Numbered from the stretch's first letter, positions 18,251 through 27,915 are shown. The stretch: DNA of 64,000 nucleotides from Gammaproteobacteria bacterium (GCA_011390365.1 JAABSM010000012.1:1-64000); one strand, 5' to 3'. Notes: generated by a model from the letters alone, not told the origin. Program-made: numbers and translations.

Positions 18251-18567
18251 CGAAGAAGACCATGAGAGACGACACCATTACCGGGATAGTGCTGGACGAG
18301 CACTGCACCTTTACCCTGGAGCAACTGTGCCGCGTCTGCGCGGTCAGCGCCGACACCATCCTTGAGCTGGTGGATCAGGGCGTCATCGAGCCGAGCGAAA
18401 CGGATACTCGGCAATGGCGCTTTCAAGCCGCCAGCCTCTACCGGGCGCGCACCTCGCTGCACCTGATGCGCGACCTGGGGGTTAACCCCGCCGGCGCGGC
18501 GCTGGCGATGGAGCTGCTCGACGAGATCGAGGCCCTGCGTCGCCAGCTGCGGCGGATGGCGGGGTGA
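18247..18567 (+). CDS. cbpM: chaperone modulatory protein CbpM
   Basis: 106 residues from a GTG overlapping the cbpA stop (GTGTGA); an ATG at 18262 is the other possible start. The MerR-like helix-turn-helix pattern FTLEQLCRVCAVSADTILELVDQGVIEP, followed by WRF, a YRARTSLHLMRDLGVN helix and a C-terminal LLDEIEALRRQL coiled coil match CbpM. CbpM binds the J domain of CbpA and blocks its activity. Translational coupling fits a 1:1 regulator. Confidence 0.92.
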   Translation: MTKKTMRDDTITGIVLDEHCTFTLEQLCRVCAVSADTILELVDQGVIEPSETDTRQWRFQAASLYRARTSLHLMRDLGVNPAGAALAMELLDEIEALRRQLRRMAG

Positions 18568-18572
18568 TCTTT

Positions 18573-18812
18573 TCCGCGGATTAACGCCGCTGAACGCAGC
18601 CATGGCGACACGCCGCGTTCTGGGCAGCCTTCGCTAGAGAGGTGAACCCGCCAACCGGCGCCACGACATTTCGTTAGCCTGATATCCATCTGGTTGGGGG
18701 TTGGAACACATGCCTTGGCGTGTGAGGGGCGATCGCACGGCCCCAGGGCTGTACTCCAGACCGAGGCCGGGTCAGTAATCCGCGAAGATCCGCGCTAATC
18801 GGCGGTTCTTGT
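18573..18812. repeat. dispersed repeat, CCGCGGATTAACGC family (copy 1)
   Basis: The left end (CGCGGATTAACGCCGCTGAA, 18577 on) and right end (GATCCGCGCTAATCGGCGG near 18786) are approximate inverted copies. The same motif brackets 51289-51426 and occurs at 62957-62992. It fills the spacer between cbpM and the convergent DUF3127 gene. Confidence 0.55.
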
Positions 18813-18815
18813 CTT

Positions 18816-19166
18816 TCAAAAGGGGATATCATCCTCGGTGTGGGGCGGCGGCTCCTCCGGGAAACCCTGCGGCGGCTGTCCGCCTCCTCCCGCGCTCTGC
18901 TGGCCCAGCGGCTCGACCCGCCAGGCCTTGACGTCGGTATACCAGCGGCCATTGAATTCCCGGCTTTCGATATCCACCGAGACCTTCAGCTCCTGCCCCT
19001 CGCTGATCCCCAGTTCATCGATCTTGTCACCCCAGACCATGAAGCAGATCTGCTTTGGGTATTGGTCCTTGGTTTCCAGGATATACTCCTGCTTGCGCCA
19101 GGGACCGCGGGCGGATTGGCCCGATTTCTCGGGCAGCGTTTGGGTGATTTTTCCAATTATTTCCAT
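18816..19166 (-). CDS. DUF3127 protein, single-strand-binding-like
   Basis: 116 residues. The order MEIIGKITQTLPEKSGQSARG, WRKQEYILET..QYPKQICF and VWGDKIDELGISEGQELKVSVDIESREFNGRWYTDVKAWRVE matches the DUF3127 family, an OB-fold-like domain best known from Bacteroidetes. The tail is proline/glycine-rich and ends in EDDIPF, an acidic hydrophobic tip resembling the C-terminus of SSB, which recruits partner proteins. A role in nucleic-acid binding is likely but unproved. It has GGAG 5 bp before the ATG. Confidence 0.85.
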   Translation of the reverse strand: MEIIGKITQTLPEKSGQSARGPWRKQEYILETKDQYPKQICFMVWGDKIDELGISEGQELKVSVDIESREFNGRWYTDVKAWRVEPLGQQSAGGGGQPPQGFPEEPPPHTEDDIPF

Positions 19167-19224
19167 CAGAACTCCAACTAGTCAAACATTTTTTACGAAT
19201 CAGGTCGTTTACCGAAGAGGACTG

Positions 19225-19293
19225 AACCACAGAGAACACAGAGAGCACAGAGGCTTTCAGGGGAGACGATTTGAGCTTTGTGCTCTCTGTGGC
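19225..19293. repeat. dispersed repeat, CCACAGAGAACACAGAG family (copy 1)
   Basis: The left arm (AACCACAGAGAACACAGAG) and right arm (TGTGCTCTCTGTGG) are inverted. The same family is at 34261-34316, 36284-36346, 37883-37945, 49667-49813, 53446-53476 and in part at 38082-38103 and 62811-62829. It lies just after the glmS stop on the minus strand. Confidence 0.75.
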
Positions 19294-19330
19294 AGCCTTT
19301 TCCGGACAACCCGCTTGAAGATTCAGACAA

Positions 19331-21163
19331 CTATTCAACCGTCACCGACTTGGCGAGGTTGCGGGGCTGATCGACGTCCGTTCCCCGCAGCACCGCCACA
19401 TGATAGGCGAGCAGTTGCAGCGGGATGGTGAAGAGCAGCGGCGCCAGCAAGGGATCCGCCTTGGGCAGCGGGATCACCGTCACGCCCTGCCGCTGCTCCA
19501 TGTTCACCCCTTCGTCGGCGAAGACGATCAGCTCGCCGCCCCGCGCCCGCACCTCTTCCAGATTGGACTTGAGCTTCTCCAGCAGGCGATCGTCCGGGGC
19601 CACCGCCACCACCGGCATGGTGTCGTCGATCAGCGCCAGGGGACCGTGCTTCAACTCGCCGGCGGGATAGGCCTCGGCGTGGATGTAGGAGATCTCCTTG
19701 AGCTTGAGCGCCCCCTCCAGGGCGATGGGATAGTGCTCGCCACGGCCCAGGAAGAGGGTATGCTCCCGATCCACGAAGCGCTCCGCCAGGCGCACGATGT
19801 GCTGGTCGGACTCCAGCGCCCGCTCCATGCAGATGGGGAGCTTGCGCAGGGCCGCGACCAGGTCGTATTCCGCCTGCCCCTTGCCGTGCAGCTTTTCGAA
19901 GATCCCCACCAGCAGCAGCAGCGCCACCAACTGGGTGGTAAAGGCCTTGGTGGAGGCGACGCCGATCTCGGGTCCGGCATGGGTCAGCAGCACCAGGTCC
20001 GACTCCCGCACCAGCGAGCTTTCCGGGACGTTGCAGATCGCCAGACTGGCGGCGTAACCCAGCTGCTTGGCCTGGCGCAGGGCGGCGAGGGTGTCGGCGG
20101 TCTCGCCGGACTGGGAGATGGTGACGAAGAGGGTATCCTCGCCCACCACATGGCGGCGATAGCGGAACTCGCTGGCCACCTCCACCGCGCAGGAGACGCC
20201 GACGATCGACTCCAGCCAGTACATGCCGAGCAGGCCGGCGTGGTAGCTGGTGCCGCAGGCGACGATCTTGACGCGGCGGATACCGGCGAGCAGGTCCGGC
20301 GCGGTGTTGCCGAGGATCTCCGCCGGCACTTGGTCGCCGAGCAGCCGCCCCTCCAGGGTATCCGCCACCGCCCGCGGCTGCTCGTAGATCTCCTTGAGCA
20401 TGTAGTGGCGGTATTCGCCCCGCTCGGCGGCGTCGGCGCTGAGACCGGAGAGCCGCACCTCCCGCTCCACCGGCTGGCCATCTCTATCATGGACCCGTAC
20501 TTCATCCCGGGTCAGCTCGGCGATATCCCCCTCTTCCAGGAAAATGAAGCGCTGGGTCACCGGCAACAGGGCGAAGACGTCGGAGGCGATGAAGTTCTCG
20601 CCGATACCCACGCCGATCACCAGCGGGCTGCCCTGGCGCGCGGCGATCAGACGACGGGGTTCGGAACGGTCGATCACCCCCAGGGCATAGGCCCCTTGCA
20701 ACGCCTCGGTCGCCTTGCGTACCGCGGTGAAGAGATTGCAGCCCGTCTTGAGGTGGGCATGGATGGCATGCACCACCACCTCGGTGTCCGTATCGGAACG
20801 AAATTCGTAGCCGGCGGCGCGCTGCTGGTCGCGCAGGGTCTCATGGTTCTCGATGATGCCGTTGTGTACCAGCGCCAGCGAGTCGTCCATGCAGACGTGG
20901 GGGTGGGCGTTGCGCTCCGACGGCTCGCCATGGGTCGCCCAGCGGGTGTGGGCGACGCCGACGGATCCGGGCTGGGGATCCGCCTCCAGCAGATCCGCCA
21001 GTTGCTGGACCTTGCCCAGCCCACGCAGGCGCTTCAGCTCCCCTTGCGGGTTCAATACCGCGATGCCGGCGGAGTCGTAGCCCCGGTACTCCAGGCGCCG
21101 CAGCCCCTCCAGCAGAATCGGCGCCACATCCCGTTGCGCCACTCCTCCGACGATTCCGCACAT
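19331..21163 (-). CDS. glmS: glutamine--fructose-6-phosphate aminotransferase (isomerizing)
   Basis: 610 residues, full length. It begins MCGIVGG, so that Cys2 becomes the N-terminal nucleophile of the glutaminase domain (residues 1 to about 240, with [16 protein letters not shown]). Two SIS domains follow ([27 protein letters not shown], and the second with [20 protein letters not shown]). The C-terminus LAKSVTVE is the catalytic tail. It makes glucosamine-6-phosphate, the first step to UDP-GlcNAc; the next gene upstream is glmU. GGGAG precedes the ATG. I do not see a glmS ribozyme in the 117-bp leader, as expected outside Firmicutes. Confidence 0.97.
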   Translation of the reverse strand: MCGIVGGVAQRDVAPILLEGLRRLEYRGYDSAGIAVLNPQGELKRLRGLGKVQQLADLLEADPQPGSVGVAHTRWATHGEPSERNAHPHVCMDDSLALVHNGIIENHETLRDQQRAAGYEFRSDTDTEVVVHAIHAHLKTGCNLFTAVRKATEALQGAYALGVIDRSEPRRLIAARQGSPLVIGVGIGENFIASDVFALLPVTQRFIFLEEGDIAELTRDEVRVHDRDGQPVEREVRLSGLSADAAERGEYRHYMLKEIYEQPRAVADTLEGRLLGDQVPAEILGNTAPDLLAGIRRVKIVACGTSYHAGLLGMYWLESIVGVSCAVEVASEFRYRRHVVGEDTLFVTISQSGETADTLAALRQAKQLGYAASLAICNVPESSLVRESDLVLLTHAGPEIGVASTKAFTTQLVALLLLVGIFEKLHGKGQAEYDLVAALRKLPICMERALESDQHIVRLAERFVDREHTLFLGRGEHYPIALEGALKLKEISYIHAEAYPAGELKHGPLALIDDTMPVVAVAPDDRLLEKLKSNLEEVRARGGELIVFADEGVNMEQRQGVTVIPLPKADPLLAPLLFTIPLQLLAYHVAVLRGTDVDQPRNLAKSVTVE

Positions 21164-21280
21164 GATCGATCTCCCAAAGATAAATAGTTGAATCTGGTTC
21201 GTCCGGAGGTCGAGGCTTCAGCCGGGCCGAATCCGCGCTCGGTCCGCCTGAAGGCCCAACCTCCCATGCGATCGCGACGA

Positions 21281-22663
21281 CTACTTCTTCTTCACCGGTC
21301 GCTTCCAGCCCTTGACGGTCCGTTGCTCCGTGGCGCGGCACAGGGTCAGGGCATCCGCCGGCGTATCTCTGGTAATCGTCGACCCCGCGCCGATGGTCGC
21401 GCCATTGCCCACCTTGACCGGCGCGACCAGCTGGGTGTCGGAGCCGACGAAGACGTCATCGCCAATCTCGGTGCGGTGCTTGTTGGCCCCATCGTAGTTG
21501 CAGGTGATGGTGCCCGCGCCAATATTCACCCGCGTGCCGATGGTGGTGTCGCCGATGTAACTGAGATGATTGATCTTGCTCGCCGAGGCGACGTCGGACT
21601 TCTTGATCTCCACGAAGTTGCCGACATGCACATGATCGGCCAGTCTGGCCTCCGGGCGCAAGCGGGCGAAGGGGCCGATGCGGCTCTCCGCGCCGATCTC
21701 CGCCCCCTCGATGATGCTGTTGGGCAGGATCTCCACCCCATCGCCGATGCGGCTGTCGCGAATCACGCAGTTGGCGCCGATCCTGACCCCATCGCCCAGC
21801 TCGACCCGCCCCTCGCAGAGCACATTGACGTCGATCTCCACATCCACGCCGCAGCTCAATTCGCCGCGAACGTCGAACCGCGCCGGGTCGCGCAGGGTCA
21901 CGCCGGCGCGCATCAGCCGCTCCGCCTTGATGCGCTGGTGGTGGCGCTCCAGCTCCGCCAGTTGCACCCGGTCGTTGACCCCCATCACCTCCAGCGGATC
22001 TTCCGGCTGGGCGGCATGCACATGCACCCCCGTCCGCACCGCCAGCTCGACGATGTCGGTCAGGTAGTATTCACCCTGGGCGTTGTCGTTGCCGAGTTGC
22101 TCCAGCCAGCCCTTGAGCGGTCCGAAGGAGGCGATCAGGATTCCCGTGTTGATCTCGCGAATGGAGAGCTGGAGCGGGTTGGCGTCCTTCTGTTCGACGA
22201 TCGCCATGACGTCGTCGTTGTCATCCCGCACGATGCGACCGTAGCCGTGGGGATCCTCCAGGTCGACGGTAAGCAGCGCCAGCGCGCTATCGTCCCGGGC
22301 CTCGATCAGACGCGCCAGGGTCTCTTCACTGACCAGCGGCACGTCGCCATAGAGCACCAGCACCCGATCCATCCCCGTCAGCGCCGGCATCGCCTGCCGC
22401 ACCGCATGCCCGGTACCCAGTTGCTTGGCCTGCTCGACCCAGGTCAGGGTGGCATCGTCGGCGAAGGCCTGCCTGACCGTCTCGCCGCCGTGGCCGTGGA
22501 CCACGACGATGCATGCGGGGTCGAGTCGCTTGGCGGTATCGATCACCCGCCCCAGCAACGAACGGCCCGCCAGTTTGTGCAGCACCTTGGGCAGCTTGGA
22601 GCGCATGCGCGTCCCCTGCCCGGCCGCCAGTATCACTACCCCCAACTTGTCGCTCATCGTCAC
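21281..22663 (-). CDS. glmU: bifunctional GlcNAc-1-P uridyltransferase / GlcN-1-P acetyltransferase
   Basis: 460 residues. The N-terminal uridyltransferase has [17 protein letters not shown] and the DVPL (LYGDVPLV) and EINTGI motifs; from about residue 250 the left-handed beta-helix is shown by hexapeptide repeats ([18 protein letters not shown] and on) with the acetyltransferase [10 protein letters not shown] and [14 protein letters not shown]. It makes UDP-GlcNAc for peptidoglycan and lipopolysaccharide. It lies 117 bp upstream of glmS on the same strand, the usual pairing, though the atp operon that often precedes it is missing. Confidence 0.97.
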   Translation of the reverse strand: MTMSDKLGVVILAAGQGTRMRSKLPKVLHKLAGRSLLGRVIDTAKRLDPACIVVVHGHGGETVRQAFADDATLTWVEQAKQLGTGHAVRQAMPALTGMDRVLVLYGDVPLVSEETLARLIEARDDSALALLTVDLEDPHGYGRIVRDDNDDVMAIVEQKDANPLQLSIREINTGILIASFGPLKGWLEQLGNDNAQGEYYLTDIVELAVRTGVHVHAAQPEDPLEVMGVNDRVQLAELERHHQRIKAERLMRAGVTLRDPARFDVRGELSCGVDVEIDVNVLCEGRVELGDGVRIGANCVIRDSRIGDGVEILPNSIIEGAEIGAESRIGPFARLRPEARLADHVHVGNFVEIKKSDVASASKINHLSYIGDTTIGTRVNIGAGTITCNYDGANKHRTEIGDDVFVGSDTQLVAPVKVGNGATIGAGSTITRDTPADALTLCRATEQRTVKGWKRPVKKK

Positions 22664-22792
22664 CTTTCCCCTCGTGCTGATGGAGTGGCGTCACCCCGAA
22701 ATCTCGAAACGAATAGCGGAGACCCGAAACGCTTCCCGGTCCCTGCCCTGCCGAAGACCGGCTGAAGCCTCAACCTCCCGCCCTTGTCGCGG

Positions 22793-23776
22793 TTACTCCG
22801 CCTGGCCCGCCGCCGCGCGCAGCGTCGCCAGGTTGATCGCCGCCAGGTACTCCGGCTTGAGATCGGCGCGACGGGTGAATTTCTTGAGCATGCTCTCCAG
22901 GTTGGCGCGCTTCTCCGCCGGGGTCTCGCCGGAACCGATACCGCCGCCGAACTCGAAGATATGGGTCACGCCCCGATCCAGGGCGCTCTGCATGCAGCCG
23001 ACCCAGTTTACCGGATGAAAGAGCTGCAGGAAGAGGCGGGCGCGGATCGAATCGACATCCGCTTCATGGAAACCGCCGGTATAATTGGAGAGGACGCCGA
23101 TCTTCGGCTCGCCGAAGTCGACCTGGGCCAACTCCTCGCGAAACCGACGCGCCGCCTCGACCATGTAGTAGGTATGGAACGCCCCCTCGGTCTTGAGGCG
23201 AATCGCCTTCTTCTTGGGCATGGTCTCGGCCATCTCCGCGGCCATGGCGTCGAGATCCGCCGCCGCGCCGCCGACCACGGTCTGGTCCGGCAGGTTGATG
23301 CCCGCCACCGCGCAATAGTACTTGTCCGCCAGTTGCCGGGCGGTCTCCAGATCGACGGTAAGGGCCTGCATCTCGCCCTCGCCGAACTCGCCCATCAACT
23401 CGCCGCGACGGGAGACCAGCCGCAGCGCGTCGGCGAAACTCAGGGCGCCCGCCTCGACCAGCGCCGAGTATTCGCCCAGGCTGTGGCCGCCGGCCACCGT
23501 CGGCTGGGCCGCCGCGTCGCCGGCCAGTTCGCGATAGACCCGCAGGCAGGCCATGTGATGGGTAACCAGTACCGGCTGGGTAAAGCGGGTCAGATTGACC
23601 TGGTCCTCGGGATCCTCGAACGAAAGACGGGCCATGTCATACCCCAGGATGTCCGACGCCTCCTCGTAGGTGCGGCGGGCAACCTCGAACTCGCCGGCCA
23701 GATCACTGCCGATTCCGCGGTACTGGGCGCCCTGGCCGGGAAAGACGAAGAAGACGGATGGGGAATTTTCTGACAT
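22793..23776 (-). CDS. malonyl-CoA:ACP transacylase-like acyltransferase
   Basis: 327 residues from the ATG at 23776, which has AGGAG 7 bp upstream; an in-frame ATG at 23836 is rejected because homology starts at VFFVFPGQGAQY. The acyltransferase signature GHSLGEYSALVEAG holds the catalytic serine, and GAFHTYYM holds the histidine. This is FabD/PKS-AT fold. It is not in a fab cluster: no fabH, fabG, acpP or ketosynthase is near, and the protein has only moderate similarity to the housekeeping FabD pattern. It may be a discrete acyltransferase for another pathway, or the sole FabD moved away. The substrate cannot be told from the sequence. Confidence 0.85.
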   Translation of the reverse strand: MSENSPSVFFVFPGQGAQYRGIGSDLAGEFEVARRTYEEASDILGYDMARLSFEDPEDQVNLTRFTQPVLVTHHMACLRVYRELAGDAAAQPTVAGGHSLGEYSALVEAGALSFADALRLVSRRGELMGEFGEGEMQALTVDLETARQLADKYYCAVAGINLPDQTVVGGAAADLDAMAAEMAETMPKKKAIRLKTEGAFHTYYMVEAARRFREELAQVDFGEPKIGVLSNYTGGFHEADVDSIRARLFLQLFHPVNWVGCMQSALDRGVTHIFEFGGGIGSGETPAEKRANLESMLKKFTRRADLKPEYLAAINLATLRAAAGQAE

Positions 23777-23912
23777 GATTGAACTCCTCAGGAGGAATGG
23801 AACGGGGAGGATAGCGGTTTGGCAAAACCACAGCAAGGCCCGGCTCTTTAATGATTGATGAACGGTTTATTGTGCGCACGCGAAAAAAGGAAAACGGGAG
23901 GACCCTCGCCCC

Positions 23913-25121
23913 ATGCCCATCGACTCCGAAGCCATCGACCGCTGGCTCGCCCGCGAGGGGATCGCCCCCCTCAACGAGGAAGAGCGGTCCACCAGCGAGC
24001 AGCTTGGCCAGCGCATTCGCGGCGAGATCGAAGCCGCCGGCGGGCGCATCCCCTTTCGGCGCTTCATGGAGATGGCGCTCTACGCGCCCCGACTGGGCTA
24101 TTATACCGGTGGTCGCCGCAAATTCGGAACCGCCGGCGACTTCGTCACCGCACCGGAGGTCTCTCCCCTGTTCGGTCGCTGCCTGGCCCGCCAGTGCGCC
24201 CAGATCCTGCAAAAGAACGGCGGCGACATCCTCGAGTTCGGCGCCGGCTCGGGACGTCTCGCGGTAGACCTGTTTCGCGAGCTGGAGCGCCTCGGCTCGC
24301 CGCCGCGGCACTACGCCATCCTGGATGTCAGCCCGGACCTCCAGGCGGTGCAAAGGGAGACCATCAAACGGGAACTGCCGGAGCACCTGGATCGCTTTCA
24401 ATGGCTGGAGCGTCTCCCCGGCCGGTTTCACGGCGTGATGATCGCCAACGAGGTGGTGGACGCCATGCCGGTGCACCGCTTTCGCATCGGCAAGGATCGG
24501 ATTCAGGAGGAGTTCGTCGTCTGGAACGGCGACGCCTTTATCCCCTACTGGAATGGCGAAACCAGTCGCGAACTGACCGACGAGGTCGCCGAGCTTATGG
24601 GCGAACTGGGGCAGGAACTTGCCGCGGGTTATACCAGTGAGATCAATCTCAGCGCCGGACCCTGGCTTCGTCAGCTGGGGGAGGGCCTCGCCAGCGGCGC
24701 GATACTGCTCATCGACTATGGATATGCCCGCCGGGAATACTACCACCCGGAGAGGGACGGCGGCACCCTGCTATGCCATTTTCGTCACCGCGCCCATGGC
24801 GAGCCCCTGATCCTGCCCGGCCTTCAGGATATCACCGCCCACGTCGACTTCACTGCCCTCGCCCGCGCCGCCCTGGCCGCCGATCTGCGGGTGGCGGGAT
24901 TCGCCACCCAGGGTAACTTCTTGATCAACACAGGGCTCGACGAACTGCTGCATCGCCACTCCAGCGCAGACAGCCACGCCTTCCTGAAGGAGATTCAGCA
25001 GATCAAGACCCTTACCCTGCCGAGCATGATGGGCGAGCGCTTCAAGGTGCTCGCCCTTACCCGCGGGATAACCGAAGAGCTGTCGGGATTCAGTCGCCAG
25101 GATCTGCGCCACAGACTATAA
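23913..25121 (+). CDS. class I SAM-dependent methyltransferase, MidA/NDUFAF7 family
   Basis: 402 residues. The family blocks IPFRRFMEMALYAPRLGYYT, GDFVTAPEVSPLFGR, the SAM-binding DILEFGAGSGRLAVDLF, GVMIANEVVDAMPVHRF and LLIDYGYARREYYHPER identify COG1565. The human member NDUFAF7 methylates an arginine of complex I subunit NDUFS2; the bacterial substrate is not known. GGGAGGA lies 10 bp upstream. The gene is divergent from the acyltransferase gene and convergent with the next gene (3-bp gap). Confidence 0.92.
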   Translation: MPIDSEAIDRWLAREGIAPLNEEERSTSEQLGQRIRGEIEAAGGRIPFRRFMEMALYAPRLGYYTGGRRKFGTAGDFVTAPEVSPLFGRCLARQCAQILQKNGGDILEFGAGSGRLAVDLFRELERLGSPPRHYAILDVSPDLQAVQRETIKRELPEHLDRFQWLERLPGRFHGVMIANEVVDAMPVHRFRIGKDRIQEEFVVWNGDAFIPYWNGETSRELTDEVAELMGELGQELAAGYTSEINLSAGPWLRQLGEGLASGAILLIDYGYARREYYHPERDGGTLLCHFRHRAHGEPLILPGLQDITAHVDFTALARAALAADLRVAGFATQGNFLINTGLDELLHRHSSADSHAFLKEIQQIKTLTLPSMMGERFKVLALTRGITEELSGFSRQDLRHRL

Positions 25122-25124
25122 CCA

Positions 25125-25742
25125 CTAAAGATCGTAGTATTCGTCTTCCCAGAACTGGCCGGTGATCATCTTGCGGGCATTGATCAGGTTGGCGACCAGA
25201 TCTTCAAGGCTGAAGCGAAAGATCAGGGCCTCGATATCCCGCTCCGTCATGCGTGTCTTTTCGTCGAGGTCGAACTTCTTCTCTTCCAGATCCTCATCCA
25301 TCTGCATCAGGAAGGGGTTGTCCAGGGTCGCCTCGACACCGCCCGAGTTCTTGGTCTCGTAGTAGCGCTTGCGTATCACGTTGACCAGGCGATGCATGAA
25401 AACCTCGAACTCCAGCCAGGGTTCGGCGGCGCACAGGTCCACCAGGTGGATGAACTCATTCACCTTCTCCTCCACCGACTCGAACAGCTGCTGGCGCGCT
25501 TGATGAAGTTTTTCAATATGATCCATATGTTCCGCCACATGCTCCTCGTCCTCCATGTCGTGGTGGACATGTTCGGAGAGGGCGATCAGGCGAAACAGGA
25601 AGATCTTGATGCGCTGTCGCTCGTTTTCCGTGAAATGGGCCAACTCCTCGGGATCGATGGTACGAATACGGCGCTTCATCTGCTCCCGCTCTTCCGGCGA
25701 CAGCAGCTTTTCCCCTTCTCTCGGGACCAGTTCAAGTTCCAT
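25125..25742 (-). CDS. unknown protein with a histidine/acid-rich helix
   Basis: 205 residues, soluble, strongly acidic and probably all-helical. I do not recognise the family. Residues about 55-80 carry HVHHDMEDEEHVAEHMDH, a cluster of His and Glu/Asp that could bind metal and recalls di-iron helices, but the spacing does not match hemerythrin or ferritin. The C-terminus FEDEYYDL-type segment is acidic. AAAGAGG precedes the ATG. The next gene downstream of its promoter region on the other strand is a bacteriohemerythrin, so the two may share a regulatory region. Confidence 0.75.
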   Translation of the reverse strand: MELELVPREGEKLLSPEEREQMKRRIRTIDPEELAHFTENERQRIKIFLFRLIALSEHVHHDMEDEEHVAEHMDHIEKLHQARQQLFESVEEKVNEFIHLVDLCAAEPWLEFEVFMHRLVNVIRKRYYETKNSGGVEATLDNPFLMQMDEDLEEKKFDLDEKTRMTERDIEALIFRFSLEDLVANLINARKMITGQFWEDEYYDL

Positions 25743-26174
25743 AACTCAGCCTCTTTCTTCATTCCGTCCGGTACGAGAAAACGATCCCGTCCGGACCTCG
25801 CTTCTCTTGCGTACCCGCCAGGGTCAGAGTATAGGCGTCAGCGCGGGATTCTCAAAAGCCGATCAGCGCGAATTCTGGAACCAATGCGCAAGTGACATCA
25901 GATCCCGAGATATATTACATGATCCAAGGGGTTAAAAGATGGACATTACCCATCACTGGAAGTATCCTACGCGGTAAGCCCAGTTGGCAGGGCGAAACGT
26001 TGGTGGAAATTCTGCTCCTCGTATCGTTGCATGCGGATCTCTTGTCCGATATTCCGAACGCAAACAACCCGAAGGCATCAATCCAACGACAGAGCGTAAC
26101 CCCAGTTCCGGCAGTGGCATGATCCCACCGGCCGGGCTGGCAAAGTCACCCGAATCGACGATAGAGCAAGAATA
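25743..26174. other. 432-bp divergent intergenic region upstream of bacteriohemerythrin
   Basis: Less GC-rich than average around 25900-25960 (GAGATATATTACATGATCC). A very short open frame at about 25938-25977 reads MDITHHWKYPTR and ends; its HHW resembles the first residues of the hemerythrin that follows. It might be a leader peptide or a relic. No other gene is supported. Confidence 0.4.
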
Positions 26175-26612
26175 ATGGGTTTACATCACTGGCATCAGTC
26201 GATGGAGACGGGTTTCCCGACGATCGACGAGTATCACCGCAAGCTGGCGGAGTATCTCGGTGACCTTGAGACCGCTATCGCCGAGAGCAATCGCCCCTTC
26301 ATCGGCGCCATGATCGATCAGATCATCGATCATCTGGAGGCTACCTTCCCGTACGAGGAGGAGTTGATGCGGCATCACCAGTACCCCATGTGCGAGGATC
26401 ATCTGCGCGTCCACGAGAGCTTCCTCAACCGCCTGCGCAACTATGCCGAGCGACACGGCAATGGCGAAGACATCTCGCGCAAGCTCACCTACGATCTCAA
26501 GATCTGGCTCACCAACCACATTCAGTTGCAGGACGGCGATTACGCCTCCTACATCACCAACAAGAAGCGATCCAGGGGACCGTTCGGCTGGCTGCGCATC
26601 TTCCGCGGCTGA
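26175..26612 (+). CDS. bacteriohemerythrin with one iron-ligand histidine replaced by Thr
   Basis: 145 residues. The family pattern is evident: GLHHWHQSMETGFPTIDEYH with ligand His21, EEELM with Glu61, EDHLRVHESF with His76 and His80, and WLTNHIQLQD with His115 and Asp120. The ligand that should precede Glu61 by four residues (HF..E in the family) is Thr57 in ATFPYEE. The O2-carrying di-iron site is thus one histidine short. The protein may still bind iron, as His53 lies one turn away, but normal oxygen binding is doubtful. It is cytoplasmic, with no signal peptide. Confidence 0.9.
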   Translation: MGLHHWHQSMETGFPTIDEYHRKLAEYLGDLETAIAESNRPFIGAMIDQIIDHLEATFPYEEELMRHHQYPMCEDHLRVHESFLNRLRNYAERHGNGEDISRKLTYDLKIWLTNHIQLQDGDYASYITNKKRSRGPFGWLRIFRG

Positions 26613-26668
26613 GCGCGACCCTTTCCGCCCAGACATCTCTCAACGCTATTCGGGACGACATCACCACC

Positions 26669-27502
26669 ATGAAGGAAAACAGGAAGCGCAGGATCGCGGC
26701 CGTGCAGATGGCCTCCAGTCCCAACGTCAGCGCCAACCTGCTGGAGGCGGAAAAGCTGGTCGGCGAAGCGGCGGAACAGGGCGCGCAACTGGTCGTGCTG
26801 CCGGAGAATTTCGCCCTCATCGGCGAGAAGGATCGCGACCAGCTGAAGATTCGCGAAGCGCCGGGCGACGGACCCTTGCAGAACTTTCTTGCGCAACTGG
26901 CGGAACGCCACGGCATCTGGCTGGCCGGGGGCGCCATCCCGCTGCGCACCAATGATGACAACAAGCTGCGCGCCGCCTGCCTGGTCTACAATGATCGCGG
27001 CGAGCAGGTCGCCCGCTACGACAAGATCCACCTGTTTGACGTCCACATCAGCGAGAGCGGCGAAAACTACAAGGAATCCGAGGTCATCGAACCGGGCGAC
27101 GAGGTGGTGGTGGTCGACTCCCCCTTCGGCAAGCTCGGGCTGGCGGTCTGCTATGATCTGCGTTTTCCGGAGCTGTTTCGCAAGCTGATGCGGCAAGGCG
27201 CGGAGATCGTGCTGCTGCCCGCGGCGTTCACCGCGATCACCGGCCTGGCCCACTGGGAACCCCTGCTACGCGCCCGCGCCATCGAAAATCAGTGTTATCT
27301 GGTCGCCGCCGCCCAGGGCGGGTATCACAAGAGCGGTCGCGAAACCCATGGCCATGCCATGATCATCAGCCCCTGGGGCCAATGCCTGGCCGAGCTGCAA
27401 AAGGGGGCTGGAACCATCGCCAGCGAGGTGGACCTGGAGTACCTTCACACCCTGAGGCGCAACTTTCCCGCGCTGGAGCATTGCCGGATCAGCTGCGTTT
27501 AG
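26669..27502 (+). CDS. carbon-nitrogen hydrolase, Nit1/deaminated-glutathione amidase type
   Basis: 277 residues from the ATG at 26669; the longer frame upstream overlaps the hemerythrin gene and is rejected. The nitrilase-superfamily triad is visible: Glu46 (LPENFAL), Lys119 (RYDKIHLFD) and Cys161 (AVCYDLRFPELF). The KIHLFD and CYDLRFPE blocks and ARAIENQCYL fit the branch that hydrolyses deaminated glutathione and similar omega-amides, a metabolite-repair role. It starts a string of same-strand genes that ends with the unknown gene at 30090. Confidence 0.93.
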   Translation: MKENRKRRIAAVQMASSPNVSANLLEAEKLVGEAAEQGAQLVVLPENFALIGEKDRDQLKIREAPGDGPLQNFLAQLAERHGIWLAGGAIPLRTNDDNKLRAACLVYNDRGEQVARYDKIHLFDVHISESGENYKESEVIEPGDEVVVVDSPFGKLGLAVCYDLRFPELFRKLMRQGAEIVLLPAAFTAITGLAHWEPLLRARAIENQCYLVAAAQGGYHKSGRETHGHAMIISPWGQCLAELQKGAGTIASEVDLEYLHTLRRNFPALEHCRISCV

Positions 27503-27510
27503 ACAACCGC

Positions 27511-27915
27511 ATGTTGAAAGAACTGCGCAGCCTTTCGCCGACCCCCAACAAGCGCCGCTGGTTCAGTGATCGGCGCATGGATCTCATCCTCTGGTACGAC
27601 GCGGAGGAGACCCTGGAGGGCTTTCAGTTGTGCTATGACAAGCAGGCCGGGGAGCGCGCCCTGACCTGGACCCGCCAGGAGGGTTTTCTCCACCACCGGG
27701 TGGATGACGGCGAATCCTCCCCCTTCTCCTTCAAGGAGACCCCCATCCTGCTCGAAGACGGCGCCTTCGACGCCTCCCGCGTCCGGGATGAGTTTCAACG
27801 GCGCGCCCGAGAAGTGCCGGACGGGCTGCGCCAATGGGTACTCCAGCGAATCGACGCCTATCCGGCGTCGGACGACGTCCCGCGCTCGCCGCCGAGGAGC
27901 GCCGACCGCCCATGA
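27511..27915 (+). CDS. conserved-looking hypothetical protein, 134 aa
   Basis: From the ATG at 27511, 8 bp after the amidase stop. I do not recognise a named family. It has no signal or membrane segment; the first part WFSDRRMDLILWYDAEETLEGFQLCYDK looks like a beta-rich soluble domain. It overlaps the nagZ start by 4 bp (ATGA), which implies translational coupling to NagZ. The position between an amidase and NagZ suggests a housekeeping role, nothing more precise. Confidence 0.75.
   Translation: MLKELRSLSPTPNKRRWFSDRRMDLILWYDAEETLEGFQLCYDKQAGERALTWTRQEGFLHHRVDDGESSPFSFKETPILLEDGAFDASRVRDEFQRRAREVPDGLRQWVLQRIDAYPASDDVPRSPPRSADRP

Noticed and set aside
19400-21187. Long plus-strand frame through glmS
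   Set aside because: It is the antisense shadow of a complete, unmistakable glmS; long shadows are expected in GC-rich DNA.
26390-26668. N-terminal extension of the amidase frame
   Set aside because: It overlaps the hemerythrin gene in another frame; the nitrilase homology begins just after the ATG at 26669.
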